Origin: an uncultured Collinsella sp.
GTDB taxonomy: Bacteria > Actinomycetota > Coriobacteriia > Coriobacteriales > Coriobacteriaceae
Reading direction: 5' to 3'
NCBI GenBank assembly: GCA_949285915.1
Contig: CASDZW010000002.1
Location: 1 to 64,000 of the forward strand
Length of the DNA: 64,000 nt
This document shows positions 33,680-42,433 of this stretch, piece after piece; position 1 is the stretch's first letter; each line of letters starts with the position of its first letter. The position numbers and the translations under genes are program-made. The notes under the pieces are model-generated. The model was not told the origin of the DNA and searched no databases. It saw nothing but the letters and a program-made list of their open reading frames with translations.

Positions 33680-34804
33680 CTAGCGGTCCTCTCCGGCAAC
33701 GGCGACGCCGGCGGCGCGGGCAACGTCGGCCTCCTCAGGATAGTAGACGCCCCAGTCGTAGCGCAGGCGCGTCATGAGGTCCATAACGTCGGCGGCGATG
33801 TCGATGAGGCTAGCCGCGTGCTCATCGCCGGCAACGGCGGCTTCGAGGTCGGCAACCTCGTAGGCGAGCGCATAGCCCTCCTCCCCTGCCTCGACGACTT
33901 CGCGATGGCCGTCGTCGGTCCAGGTGATGATGGCGCGATCGGCGCGCGGGTACGCATCGACCTCGATATAACACCGGTCGAAGGAAAGCATAGCGCGCTT
34001 GGGCTGCTTGGAATGGAGCGAGAGGGAGAACACGCCTATCTGCCCCTCGGCGTTGCGGCACACAAACCCACTCGTTTCGTCCACGCCCGTCTGGGCGCGG
34101 TTGGCGAGCGACACAACCTCGGTGGGCGCGCTCGTCATGAAGAGGCGGGCGATGCTGAGCGCGTACACGCCGATATCGAGCATCGCTCCCCCGGCAAGCT
34201 GCGGATTATAGAAGCGGTTGGTAAGGTCGCCATACTCCTTGTAGCTGCCAAAATTCATCTGAGCGAGGTTGAGCGGGCCAAACTCCCCGGCGCGGGCACG
34301 GTCGAGAAGCTTGGTATACAGGGGCATGTGCAGAATCGTGGTGGCGTCCATAAGCACCACGCCGTGCGCGGCGGCGAGCTCACGCGCCTCTGCGAGCTCG
34401 GCGGCGTTGAGCGTGATGGACTTCTCGCAGAGCACATGTTTGCCTGCGGCAAGCGCCCCGCGCAGAAAGGTGATATGGGTGTTGTGCGGCGTGGTAATGT
34501 AGACGGCGTCGACATCCGGATCGGCGTAGAGGTCATCGAAGGTCCGATACACGCGCTCGACACCGTAGCGCTCGGCAAACGCGAGGGCTTTCTCGTACGT
34601 GCGGTTGGCGACGCCCACCAGGTGGCGACCGGCGAGCGCGAGCGTCTGCGCCATCTGGTTGGCAACGACGCCGCAACCGATCACTGCCCAGCGCAACTCT
34701 GGCGCACGGAAGATGTCCTGCGGAAACGGTTTTTCACGCACGGAGGCATAGGCGGCATCGGATGCCGCGGCGGAATCGAATGGAGCGCGACCAAAGGCAG
34801 ACAT
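33680..34804 (-). CDS. Gfo/Idh/MocA family oxidoreductase
   Basis: A 374-aa NAD(P)-dependent oxidoreductase. After a ~35-residue extension comes the Rossmann motif (LRWAVIGCGVVANQMAQTL), then DAVYITTPHNTHITFLRGALAAGKHVLCEKSITLN, where EKS replaces the usual EKP. GGAMLDIGVYALSIARLFM in the C-terminal domain holds the conserved GGGxLxDxGxH-type segment, with Tyr where His is common. These enzymes act on sugars, inositols or dihydrodiols; no neighbouring pathway indicates the substrate. It lies upstream of metA on the same strand with a 71-bp gap. Confidence 0.88.
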   Translation of the reverse strand: MSAFGRAPFDSAAASDAAYASVREKPFPQDIFRAPELRWAVIGCGVVANQMAQTLALAGRHLVGVANRTYEKALAFAERYGVERVYRTFDDLYADPDVDAVYITTPHNTHITFLRGALAAGKHVLCEKSITLNAAELAEARELAAAHGVVLMDATTILHMPLYTKLLDRARAGEFGPLNLAQMNFGSYKEYGDLTNRFYNPQLAGGAMLDIGVYALSIARLFMTSAPTEVVSLANRAQTGVDETSGFVCRNAEGQIGVFSLSLHSKQPKRAMLSFDRCYIEVDAYPRADRAIITWTDDGHREVVEAGEEGYALAYEVADLEAAVAGDEHAASLIDIAADVMDLMTRLRYDWGVYYPEEADVARAAGVAVAGEDR

Positions 34805-35094
34805 ATGAGCTCCTCACGGCGAGCCTGGATAACGTAGCCATTATAGTCGTTGCGCGCACGCCCCCTAGGCACCTGGCGTCTGCGGACCTCCCATCGAGCT
34901 AGAAATGAGACGGGTGAACGAGGCCGCAGCATGTTCACGACGGAAATGGGCATCAAATCTAAAACAGCCCGGTAACAAACCCGTTCTTAGGGCCTATTGG
35001 CCTGCATACGAGGTAGGCAATACGACATCTATCCAATGCAGGCAAAATATGATGCCCATTTCCGGCTCGAAATGACGCCTTATCCCAAAATCGC
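34805..35094. other. 290-bp intergenic region with nested inverted repeats
   Basis: This stretch between the oxidoreductase start and the recQ stop holds no gene I can support. It is less GC-rich than its surroundings. A 15-bp inverted repeat spans 34941-35064, and inside it an 8-bp pair, GCCTGCAT (35000-35007) and ATGCAGGC (35036-35043), occurs. Confidence 0.55.
34941..35064. repeat. 124-bp element with perfect 15-bp inverted ends
   Basis: CGGAAATGGGCATCA (34941-34955) is the exact reverse complement of TGATGCCCATTTCCG (35050-35064). A second inverted pair lies within. It resembles a small non-autonomous element or a structured untranslated region and contains no reading frame of note. Confidence 0.6.
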
Positions 35095-37122
35095 TTAGAT
35101 GTGGGCACCAGGCACGCGTCCTTCAGCACCGTGCGCGTCCTCGAACCGGGCGATTTCCACTAGAAAGGCGTCGCCGAAGTCATCCGCTTTCTTCTCACCG
35201 ATGCCGGGCACCTCCAGGAGCTCCGCACGCGTGGCGGGACGGCGTCGGCACATGCCACGCAGGGCTTTGTCGCTCGCGATCATATACGGTGCCCACGCGC
35301 GCTCGATGGCGAGCTCGCGACGGACCTCGCGCAGGCGCTCGAAGAGCTCCGCATCGTCACCCACGCGCGGGCGGGAGTCTTCTGCGGCCTCGGCGCGCAA
35401 GATATCGACCGCCTTGCGCGCTCGTGCGGGAGCACGACGGGCAGCGGCGCGGCGCTTAACCGTGAGGGAGAACGCCGCGCCCCCATCTTCTCCCAGCACC
35501 TCGACTGCTCGGGGACCGAGGCCCACCACGGGGAACTGCCCCTGGGACTGTGTAAAGTACCCACGGCCGATGAGCTGGCCGATCACGTCCTTGATGCGCG
35601 CCACGGACTCCTCGCGCAGAGCGCCATAGCCCGGCAGGTCGTCTAGGCGGTACTGCCGTATACGCTCGGTGTTGGCGCCGTGCAGGGCGTCGGCCACAAG
35701 GGCACGGCCAAAGCGGCCGCCGCACGCCTGCACGAAACGCACCGCCTCGCGAGCAATCTCGGTTACGTCCTCCACCTCATAGGCCGTCGTGCAGTTGGAG
35801 CAGTTGCCGCAACCTCTCCGCGCGCTATCGGACAAGCATGCGTCAGGGCGCGCGGCGCCCTCGGACACCCCAAGCGCACCTTCGTCGCCAAAGTAGCGCA
35901 AGATGTAGGCACGCAAACAGCCCGTGGTCTCGCAGTAGCCCTCCATGGCGGAAAGCAGGCGGTAGCGGTTCTGGCGGGCACGCTCGCGGGCCTCGTCGTC
36001 CAGATCGCTCTCGTCATCGGTTCGGTCGATAAGGTAGCGTCTGAGGCGAAAATCGTTGCCGTTCCAAAGCAGATGGCACTCCGCAGGGTCGCCGTCGCGC
36101 CCGGCGCGGCCCGCCTCCTGGTAGTAAGCCTCGATGCTCTCGGGCACGTTGTGGTGGATCACGTAGCGAACGTTTGGCTTGTCGATTCCCATGCCAAAGG
36201 CGTTGGTCGCCACAATCACCGGCACAAGGTCGTCGATAAAGGCCGCTTGGTTCTCCAGGCGTTCATCCGCCGACATGCCCGCATGGTAGCGGCCCACACG
36301 AATGCCCGCCGGTGCGAGTTCGCGCCCCAAGTTGAAGGCGAGCTCGTCCACCGCCTTGCGCGTCGAGCAGTAGATGATGCCGCTCTCGTCGGCATGTGCA
36401 CGGGCATAATCACGAATCCAGACGGCCTTAGCCTTGTCGCCCATCTCCTCCACTCCAAAGTAGAGGTTGGTGCGGTCAAAACCGGTCACCACCGTCTCGG
36501 GCCGGCGGAGGCCGAGCATCTGGATGATGTCGGCGCGCACGCGCTCAGTCGCCGTCGCCGTAAACGCCGCCACAACGGGGCGCACCGGCAGCTCGTCGAT
36601 AAAGCGTGCAATCTCGAGGTACGAGGGGCGAAAATCCTGTCCCCACTGGGAGACGCAGTGCGCCTCGTCCACCGCAACGAGGGGGATGCCGATGCCGTCC
36701 GGGCCCGCTATCTCGCGCGCGAAGGCGCAGAAGCGCTCGTCTGCCAGGCGCTCGGGCGCCACGTACATAATCTGGTACCAGCCCTCGCGCGCACGCTTGA
36801 GCACCGTGTTCTGCTGAGCCGGAGTGAGGGTCGAGTTGAGGTACGAGGGCCGGGCGCCCGCCGCCTTGAGCGCGCGCACTTGGTCGCCCATAAGCGAGAC
36901 AAGGGGACTCACCACCAGCGTGAGACCGGGGAGCGTGAGCGCGGGAATCTGGTAGCAGATGGACTTGCCGGCGCCGGTGGGCATGACACCGAGCGCGTCG
37001 CGGCCGGCGAGTATCGCCGCGACGAGACGCTCCTGCCCGGGGCGAAACGCGCTGTAACCAAAGTACGTGCCGAGCGCTTGCCGCGCCTCGTCCATGGTCA
37101 CCGTGGTCACCGTGGCCGCCAT
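35095..37122 (-). CDS. recQ: ATP-dependent DNA helicase RecQ
   Basis: A 675-aa RecQ. Order: motif 0 FGYSAFRPGQ, Walker A MPTGAGKS (47-54), VDEAHCVSQWGQDFRPSY (DEAH box and aromatic loop), helicase motif VI EAYYQEAGRAGRDGDPAEC. The RQC region follows with zinc cysteines (CETTGC, CGNCSNC), and an HRDC domain occupies about 600-675 (PATRAELLEVPGIGEKKADDFG). It unwinds recombination and repair intermediates 3'-5'. ATG at 37122 is chosen because GGGGAGG is 8 nt upstream. Downstream of it lies the inverted-repeat region at 34941. Confidence 0.95.
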   Translation of the reverse strand: MAATVTTVTMDEARQALGTYFGYSAFRPGQERLVAAILAGRDALGVMPTGAGKSICYQIPALTLPGLTLVVSPLVSLMGDQVRALKAAGARPSYLNSTLTPAQQNTVLKRAREGWYQIMYVAPERLADERFCAFAREIAGPDGIGIPLVAVDEAHCVSQWGQDFRPSYLEIARFIDELPVRPVVAAFTATATERVRADIIQMLGLRRPETVVTGFDRTNLYFGVEEMGDKAKAVWIRDYARAHADESGIIYCSTRKAVDELAFNLGRELAPAGIRVGRYHAGMSADERLENQAAFIDDLVPVIVATNAFGMGIDKPNVRYVIHHNVPESIEAYYQEAGRAGRDGDPAECHLLWNGNDFRLRRYLIDRTDDESDLDDEARERARQNRYRLLSAMEGYCETTGCLRAYILRYFGDEGALGVSEGAARPDACLSDSARRGCGNCSNCTTAYEVEDVTEIAREAVRFVQACGGRFGRALVADALHGANTERIRQYRLDDLPGYGALREESVARIKDVIGQLIGRGYFTQSQGQFPVVGLGPRAVEVLGEDGGAAFSLTVKRRAAARRAPARARKAVDILRAEAAEDSRPRVGDDAELFERLREVRRELAIERAWAPYMIASDKALRGMCRRRPATRAELLEVPGIGEKKADDFGDAFLVEIARFEDAHGAEGRVPGAHI

Positions 37123-37156
37123 GCCGCGCACCTCCCCGCACCCATCGCAACGAACG

Positions 37157-37196
37157 AAAACGCCCGAGCAGACGGAGGGTACCGTCGGCCCGGGCG
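37157..37196 (-). terminator. terminator after LPXTG protein gene
   Basis: On the minus strand CGCCCG pairs with CGGGCG around an inner GACGG/CCGTC stem, and TTTTCG follows. It separates the surface-protein gene from recQ. Confidence 0.65.
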
Positions 37197-37223
37197 GACT
37201 GGTTCCGTAGCGAGGATTATACG

Positions 37224-38603
37224 CTAGCGCGTGCGGCGGCGCAGCGCGGCTGCCGCACCAATGGCGCCCACACCGACAGCACCGCTCGCGCCGGCTGCCA
37301 TGAGCGCGGGGTCGCCCGTCTCGGGCAAGCTACCGGCATTGTTCTTGCCCTCAGCACCGTTGTTCTTCTTATTTGTAGTGTTGGCAGGCTTCTGCTCCTC
37401 AGTCGTCTGCTCCCCAGCGGTCTGGCCGCCTTGTCCGCCACCCTGCGTCGAGTCCGTCACATGAACGGCAACGGTGCGGACAACCGTCTTCTCCTCAATC
37501 GCACGGGCATCGCTCTGGACCCGGAACGTGCCGGTGAGCGTTACCGTTGCGTCGCCAACTCCCACCAGATCCAATCGGACCATGTCGGCAGTATCGCCTT
37601 TGCCCACGCGGACAACGCTCTCGTCACTCGAAACAGCGCTAAGCCCCACATACTCAACCGCAGAGCCCTCATCAAAAATGATCCCATTGACGGCGAGACC
37701 GAGCTGGCAAGACCCCGCACCAGCGGCAAGGTCATAGGAAATACCCGTCACATCAAAGTTGTTGTCGCCATCGCATTGGACCCCATCGGAACCCGTCGCA
37801 AACGCAACGCTCGAATCTTCGATAATGGCGTCGTAGCCTGGAACGGTATAGGTCATGCGCGCTTCGCCCAGCACGGTCACGCCATCCTCACCGTACACCG
37901 TCGCGATGAGATCCGCCGTGCCCGGCTTTAGTGCCTCAACATAGCCGGCCTCGTTGTTGACGGAAAGCACCGCAGAATCGCTCGAGCTAAAGACCACCTT
38001 GGTGGTAACCTCCTCGCCCGCAGGGTACCCTGCAGCATTTGCCGGCGCGACGCGCCAGTTCGCCAACTCCAGACGCACGCCCAAACCTATTTCCGCGTCG
38101 CCAGTACTGGAGGTGGTTGACCACTCCGAGTACGCATACTTGCCCTCGACAGGCCCCGCAGCTCCCGTATACTCCACAATCTGATAGCTGAGACGTGCGA
38201 CCTCGGCGCCGTTGAGGTAAGCGATGATGTCGGCGGAGCCGGTCGAAGGTGTCTTCATCTCGAGGCCGTCGGAAGAGATCCACAGCACGTCGGGATTGCT
38301 CGAAGCCCACGTCACGCCCTCGGTGAGCACGCTGGTCCCTCCGTCGCGATGCTCGAACAGCTGGAAAAGCCAATCGTTATCCCCACGATGCCACTCCGTA
38401 TCGGAGTAGAGCTTGTACTCGCCATCGATAAACAGGCCATTGATAGAGTAGGTCACCTCACCGCCCGCCTTTGGTGCGGTAACAGCCGCATCCGTCGCAG
38501 GCGCGGCGGCCTCCGCGGCAAACGTGGCAACGGGCGCGCTGATCGCGAGCGCGCCGGTGAGTCCGGCGACGATAAACGGTTTGGCAAAACGCGATGAAGT
38601 CAT
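37224..38603 (-). CDS. LPXTG-anchored surface protein with Ig-like (BIG2-type) repeats
   Basis: A 459-aa exported protein. A signal peptide (about 1-29) ends near ATFAAEA. The body holds repeated Ig-like segments: VTWASSNPDVLWISSDGLEMKTPSTGSADI and VVFSSSDSAVLSVNNEAGYVEALKPGTADLIATVYGE, the pattern of bacterial Ig-like group 2 domains. A Gln/Gly/Asn-rich linker leads to LPETG (426-430), a hydrophobic segment and RRRTR, the sortase sorting signal. It is probably attached to the cell wall; adhesive function is unproven. ATG at 38603 follows GAGGGGG. It lies downstream of the split-kinase operon, with 205 bp between. Confidence 0.88.
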   Translation of the reverse strand: MTSSRFAKPFIVAGLTGALAISAPVATFAAEAAAPATDAAVTAPKAGGEVTYSINGLFIDGEYKLYSDTEWHRGDNDWLFQLFEHRDGGTSVLTEGVTWASSNPDVLWISSDGLEMKTPSTGSADIIAYLNGAEVARLSYQIVEYTGAAGPVEGKYAYSEWSTTSSTGDAEIGLGVRLELANWRVAPANAAGYPAGEEVTTKVVFSSSDSAVLSVNNEAGYVEALKPGTADLIATVYGEDGVTVLGEARMTYTVPGYDAIIEDSSVAFATGSDGVQCDGDNNFDVTGISYDLAAGAGSCQLGLAVNGIIFDEGSAVEYVGLSAVSSDESVVRVGKGDTADMVRLDLVGVGDATVTLTGTFRVQSDARAIEEKTVVRTVAVHVTDSTQGGGQGGQTAGEQTTEEQKPANTTNKKNNGAEGKNNAGSLPETGDPALMAAGASGAVGVGAIGAAAALRRRTR

Positions 38604-38808
38604 AGGGTCCCCCTCAGGTGGTGCAACATCTGCAGTAGTCAAGCATGGATTTCATTTTCTACAGCGAGACGAGGGATGCCAGCGGTTTGCCACAAACGCA
38701 GCGCTCGACGTCAAAACTCATGGTAAAGACGCGCCAAGCGGCACGTCGCGCGCCCGTACAGGCGCGTCGCAAGGGAGAGAAGAGCACGACTGCCCCGTCG
38801 CCTCAGAA

Positions 38809-39873
38809 CTAATCTAGCTTGAGGACCACATCGACACGGAGCATTCCGTCCCGCTGCTTGAGTGCGAGGGTGCCCTCACGGCGCTCGGCAAGGTCGTGGA
38901 CGATGGTGAGACCCCAGCCGTGTTCGGGGAGCAGCGAGACCTCCTCGGCGCCCGTCCCGTCACGGCGCGCGTGTCGCAGGCGAGGTGGCATGCTGCGCGG
39001 CTTCAGTTGGTCGATGGCAGCCGCCTGCTCCGGGGTGCAAGGGTTTTCCACTGCGAGGGCGAGGTAGCCCTGAGCCGCGCGCATGCGCACCGTAACCGTA
39101 GGCGCCGCGCACGCGGGCGCATCCTCTCCACACCGCACTCCACCTTTCGATACCGTTTGCTCGCGGCCGGCCGCCTCTTCCGTTTCCGCCTGAGCCGCCG
39201 CGGTGAGGGCGTTATCCACCAGGTTAGAGATGACCGCGCAGAGCTCGGCATCGGTGATGCCCATATCCGCTGGAACCTCGGCATGCACGACGAGCTGCGC
39301 ACCCCACTCCTTTGCCTGCGCCATCTTGGCCTTGAGAAGGGCATCAACAACGGGGTGCGCGCAGAGACGCCCGCCAAAACGCGGAAGCGCCTCCTCGGTG
39401 CGCGCCAACCCCTCCCGCGCCGCCGCCGCGTCGCCCGACATCAACGCATCGGTGATACGGGTGAATTCCGTTGCATAACGCATGCGGTCTTGCCGAGCCA
39501 CTGCGAGCGCCTGCTCCGTTTGGGCGAGGTGCACCTGCTGCAGCTCAACCTGCTCCTCCAGTGCCCGCGCGCGAGCGCGGCTCGTCTCGAGCTCGCCCGC
39601 CTCGGAGATACCGGCAAGGAACCACGCATTCGACACGGCGGAGCCCGCACCGGCAACTACCGCCGCGAGCTCGAGAAGCACCACGCTGGCTGACGCGTCC
39701 GCAGACCCCGCGAAAGCAATAATCATCAGCGTCGCCACCTGCCATGCAGCCATGAGCGCCGTGAGCGCGCGGCTGCCAATAGGAAGCGTGCGGTATCTGC
39801 AGGCGAGCACTGCGAATGAGATGCCCACGGCAAGCGTTGCCGCACATACGAGCGCGAGAGCGAGCTCCCTCAT
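38809..39873 (-). CDS. AgrC-like kinase half with ATPase domain but no phosphoacceptor His
   Basis: A 354-aa GHKL protein. It has about three N-terminal membrane segments (1-90), a coiled coil (95-128), a DHp-like segment, and a HATPase_c domain with N-box ISNLVDNAL (215-223) and G-box GWGLTIVHDL (319-328). In the DHp segment, aligned by DALM and GD with its neighbour, R132 stands where the phosphoacceptor His should be (Y133 for Asp, F137 for the second His). HPVVDALLKAKM (173-184) is the usual AgrC/GHKL linker. It overlaps the preceding gene by ATGA (4 bp), so the two are translationally coupled and probably act as a heterodimer. Confidence 0.82.
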   Translation of the reverse strand: MRELALALVCAATLAVGISFAVLACRYRTLPIGSRALTALMAAWQVATLMIIAFAGSADASASVVLLELAAVVAGAGSAVSNAWFLAGISEAGELETSRARARALEEQVELQQVHLAQTEQALAVARQDRMRYATEFTRITDALMSGDAAAAREGLARTEEALPRFGGRLCAHPVVDALLKAKMAQAKEWGAQLVVHAEVPADMGITDAELCAVISNLVDNALTAAAQAETEEAAGREQTVSKGGVRCGEDAPACAAPTVTVRMRAAQGYLALAVENPCTPEQAAAIDQLKPRSMPPRLRHARRDGTGAEEVSLLPEHGWGLTIVHDLAERREGTLALKQRDGMLRVDVVLKLD

Positions 39874-40757
39874 GAGGACTCACCGTCCTCGCGGGCGAGC
39901 AGATCGGCCATCTCGCGTGCATAGGCGGCTGCTCGCTCGAGGTCGCCTTTCGCCATAAGGGCATCGATCGCTTGCAGGTGGCTGCGTGCGTCGTGACGAA
40001 GTTGCGCGGTGCGCACCGTGGCGCGCATGACGTGGTCGTACGCCGCAAGACAGGCGTCCAGCTGCTCTTGCGCCACGCACGTCTGCGCCCGTGCGATTGC
40101 GGTGCGACGCGCCCGCTCCACCTGCACCAACAGAACCACCAAGATCAACGGTAATGCGATCATGCACGCCAAGCCCGCGCGTGCAAGAGGATGGGTGGAT
40201 GAGATGCCCTCTGCCACGAACAGGGAGTACATGACGCTCGCCAGCATCGCGCAGCAAAGGGCGGTCACCGCAAAACGAGGCAGGACAACGTTTATGCGAT
40301 CGCCGTGCGTCCAACGCGCCATGAACGCGCACACGAGGCGCCCGCAGGCGACAAGAACAGCAAACGCGAGCAGGCGGAGTGCGAGGAGCAGCACCGGGTC
40401 CTCAGCCATCACCGCCGCAGCATCGAGGGGCTTTCCTACAAGCGTGAGAAACAAGACGCCGGTACCCTCGCCTGCAATCGCCGCCCCGATGCAGAGCGCC
40501 GTGGCTACGAGACGGCGTGCCACGGGGCCGCGCATCAAAATCGGCGGTAGGCTGAACATGCAGAGCAGGAAGTGTATGCGCGCGACTGCGGGATATACCT
40601 CGCCCGTGACAAGATCGAACGCCATTGCCGCGCCGCTCGCGACAAGATAGACTGTACGGCCGCGCATGGGTAGCGCCATAGCCATATTCCAACACATGAC
40701 AAACGTGTTGGCACCGCCGACAAGCGTGATAAGCACCTGAAGCGCACCCTCGCCCAT
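39870..40757 (-). CDS. AgrC-like sensor half with phosphoacceptor His but no ATPase domain
   Basis: A 295-aa protein with about six membrane segments (residues 5-210), then a coiled coil and the DHp motif LRHDARSHLQAIDALM, where H255 is the expected phosphoacceptor. The protein ends about 40 residues later; the N- and G-boxes are absent. Complete AgrC/GHKL kinases are about 420-440 residues, so this one lacks the ATPase module encoded by the next gene. It starts 7 bp after the LytTR regulator stop (ATG at 40757, AGGTG upstream) and ends in an ATGA overlap. The signal sensed is unknown. Confidence 0.82.
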   Translation of the reverse strand: MGEGALQVLITLVGGANTFVMCWNMAMALPMRGRTVYLVASGAAMAFDLVTGEVYPAVARIHFLLCMFSLPPILMRGPVARRLVATALCIGAAIAGEGTGVLFLTLVGKPLDAAAVMAEDPVLLLALRLLAFAVLVACGRLVCAFMARWTHGDRINVVLPRFAVTALCCAMLASVMYSLFVAEGISSTHPLARAGLACMIALPLILVVLLVQVERARRTAIARAQTCVAQEQLDACLAAYDHVMRATVRTAQLRHDARSHLQAIDALMAKGDLERAAAYAREMADLLAREDGESS

Positions 40758-40764
40758 CGTACAC

Positions 40765-41529
40765 CTACAGCGACCGGCGCACGAACGACACAAGGCGCTC
40801 GGCAAACGTTTTGCGACAGCGCTGACTTACCGGAAGATGCGTACCGTCCGTAAGAACGAGCTCACGACCGGTAAACTCCGTCACATACGCCAAGTTGACG
40901 AGAAAGCTCTTGTGGCAGCGTACAAACTGGTCGGGCAGCTGCATCTCGAGCTCCGATATGCGCGCATAGGCCTCCACCGTGCGCGAGCGCTCGTGGATGC
41001 GCACCTTGCGACGGTCGCTCTCGATATAGCGCACCTCGTGCGGCGCGATGCGGATGAGTGAGGTGCCCTGATGGACCAGCAAGGGCTCTGCTCGCTCCGT
41101 ATCCAGCGCGTCAACGGCACGGGTGAGCGCTGCGTTGAGCTCGTCTTGTACCACGGGCTTGGAGAGAAACCACGTGTGGCGCGTGTGGTACGCGGCGGGC
41201 GCGTACTCAAGATAGGCCGAGACGTAGATGACCTGCACGGGCGCGGCGGACGGTATGAGCCGGCGGACGAGGTCGATGCCGTTAACGCCGTCCGCCAGCC
41301 GCACATCGACAAAGAGAATGTCGGGCAGCGCCGCCGCTGAAGGCGAGCGATGAGGGTCGGCATCCAGGGGGTGCTGAGAAGCATCATCCGAAGGTGTCCA
41401 CCGGACGTTGTCGACCGCCCGCCACGCGGTCGCGAGCTCAAGACGCTCCGCCATGGGCGAGGCGTCGATCATGCGAGCGAGCTCGGCGGCATGCGCCGCA
41501 TCGTCCTCCACTATGGCCACCGTATACAT
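40765..41529 (-). CDS. LytTR family response regulator (AgrA-like)
   Basis: A 254-aa regulator. The receiver has acidic residues in VAIVEDD, phospho-acceptor D75 in DILFVDVRLADG, and LSKP with the conserved Lys. An extra ~25-residue, Pro/Ser/Asp-rich loop (about 43-68) is inserted before D75. The C-terminal LytTR DNA-binding domain has IRIAPHEVRYIESDRRKVRIH and FVRCHKSFLVNLAYV. It heads an operon with the two kinase halves. ATG at 41529 is chosen for MYTVAIVEDD; its Shine-Dalgarno is a run of nine G (41536-41544, minus strand). Confidence 0.9.
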   Translation of the reverse strand: MYTVAIVEDDAAHAAELARMIDASPMAERLELATAWRAVDNVRWTPSDDASQHPLDADPHRSPSAAALPDILFVDVRLADGVNGIDLVRRLIPSAAPVQVIYVSAYLEYAPAAYHTRHTWFLSKPVVQDELNAALTRAVDALDTERAEPLLVHQGTSLIRIAPHEVRYIESDRRKVRIHERSRTVEAYARISELEMQLPDQFVRCHKSFLVNLAYVTEFTGRELVLTDGTHLPVSQRCRKTFAERLVSFVRRSL

Positions 41530-41535
41530 AGAGCA

Positions 41536-41544
41536 CCCCCCCCC
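41536..41544 (-). promoter_or_regulatory. G9 tract serving as ribosome-binding site
   Basis: Nine consecutive G on the minus strand lie 6 nt before the regulator ATG and are the only purine-rich element there. Slippage in this tract would change Shine-Dalgarno length and spacing. Confidence 0.6.
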
Positions 41545-41720
41545 GCGCGATCCGTTACTGTCCAATGCAGGGAATAGGGCTCCATACTACCATCGGAAAG
41601 CTGCGGAAAAGCGCTATCGCGGCGGACGATGTCACAACCGCGCGGTTATCCGTCACGAGCGATGCGGCGTGCCGCGCCCACCCCCGCGCGCAGCAAAGCG
41701 TCCGGCATCGGACGGGTTCG

Positions 41721-42320
41721 CTAGGCGAAGAGCTGGCCCCGCACCTCGGGAAACGGTCGCACGGCCGGCTGGTCTGGGCGATGCGGGGCAATGTGCCGCT
41801 CCATCCAGATCATGTTCCACCAGCGGCCGTACTTGTAACCGCACTGCCTAAACTCGCCCACGAGGCGGTAGCCCATATGCTCGTGGAAGCGCCAGCTATC
41901 GTTGGTGAGATGCTCGTCCTCTACGTCGGTCGTGGCAATGCAGGCCTCCATGTTGAGGATGCCTTGCGCGGCGAGACAGCGCTCGAGGGCGTCGTGGAGC
42001 GTGCGGCCCACGCCACTGCGGCGCTCCACCCGGTCGACGTAGATTGAGGTCTCCACCGCCCAGTCGTAGGCGGGGCGCGCCTTGAAAGGACTTGCGTAGA
42101 CGTAGCCCACAATGTGGGGCTGGCCGTCCACACCGGGGCGCTCGGCCACCAGATAGGGGTAGCGCTCGAGCGTGTGCTCCATGCGCGCGGTGAACTCCAC
42201 GAGCGTCGGCGGCTCATACTCAAACGTGATCGCCGTGTCGCGCACGTAGGGCGCGTAAATCTCGTGGCAGCGGGGCGCATCGGTTTCAGGCCGCGCCACG
42301 CGAATGGTTAGGTCGCTCAT
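41721..42320 (-). CDS. GNAT N-acetyltransferase, phosphinothricin-acetyltransferase-like
   Basis: A 199-aa acetyltransferase. It has IRVARPETDAPRCHEIYAPYVRDTAITFEYEPPT, matching the start of the PAT/YncA group, then VGYVYASPFKARPAYDWAVETSIYV, and RRSGVGRTLHDALERCLAAQG, the acetyl-CoA loop (R/Q-x-x-G-x-G/A). GFRQCGYKYGRWWN resembles the C-terminal signature of the group. It transfers acetyl to an amino group of an amino acid or analogue; whether it gives resistance is unknown. A short CGTCCG/CGGACG stem (41699-41714) follows its stop and may end the transcript. Confidence 0.86.
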   Translation of the reverse strand: MSDLTIRVARPETDAPRCHEIYAPYVRDTAITFEYEPPTLVEFTARMEHTLERYPYLVAERPGVDGQPHIVGYVYASPFKARPAYDWAVETSIYVDRVERRSGVGRTLHDALERCLAAQGILNMEACIATTDVEDEHLTNDSWRFHEHMGYRLVGEFRQCGYKYGRWWNMIWMERHIAPHRPDQPAVRPFPEVRGQLFA

Positions 42321-42395
42321 GCTGTCTTACCCCTATCAATCGGAATCCGTACAGAACCTATGGTGACGAGGTGCAACCGCCCCCAAGCGGACTGT

Positions 42396-42422
42396 TGCAC
42401 GGTTTGAACCCGTCCCCAAATG
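42396..42422. repeat. 27-bp dispersed repeat, copy 1
   Basis: This 27-bp sequence, containing GGTTTGAACCCGTCCCC, occurs again as its exact reverse complement at 55865-55891. Both copies are intergenic. It lies between mfd and the GNAT gene. Confidence 0.85.
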
Positions 42423-42433
42423 AGCCAAGCAAG

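Noticed and set aside
37093-37115. Short tandem repeat (GTGGTCACC) at the recQ start
   Set aside because: It encodes the TVTTVT stretch at the RecQ N-terminus and is only two units long; no function is suggested.
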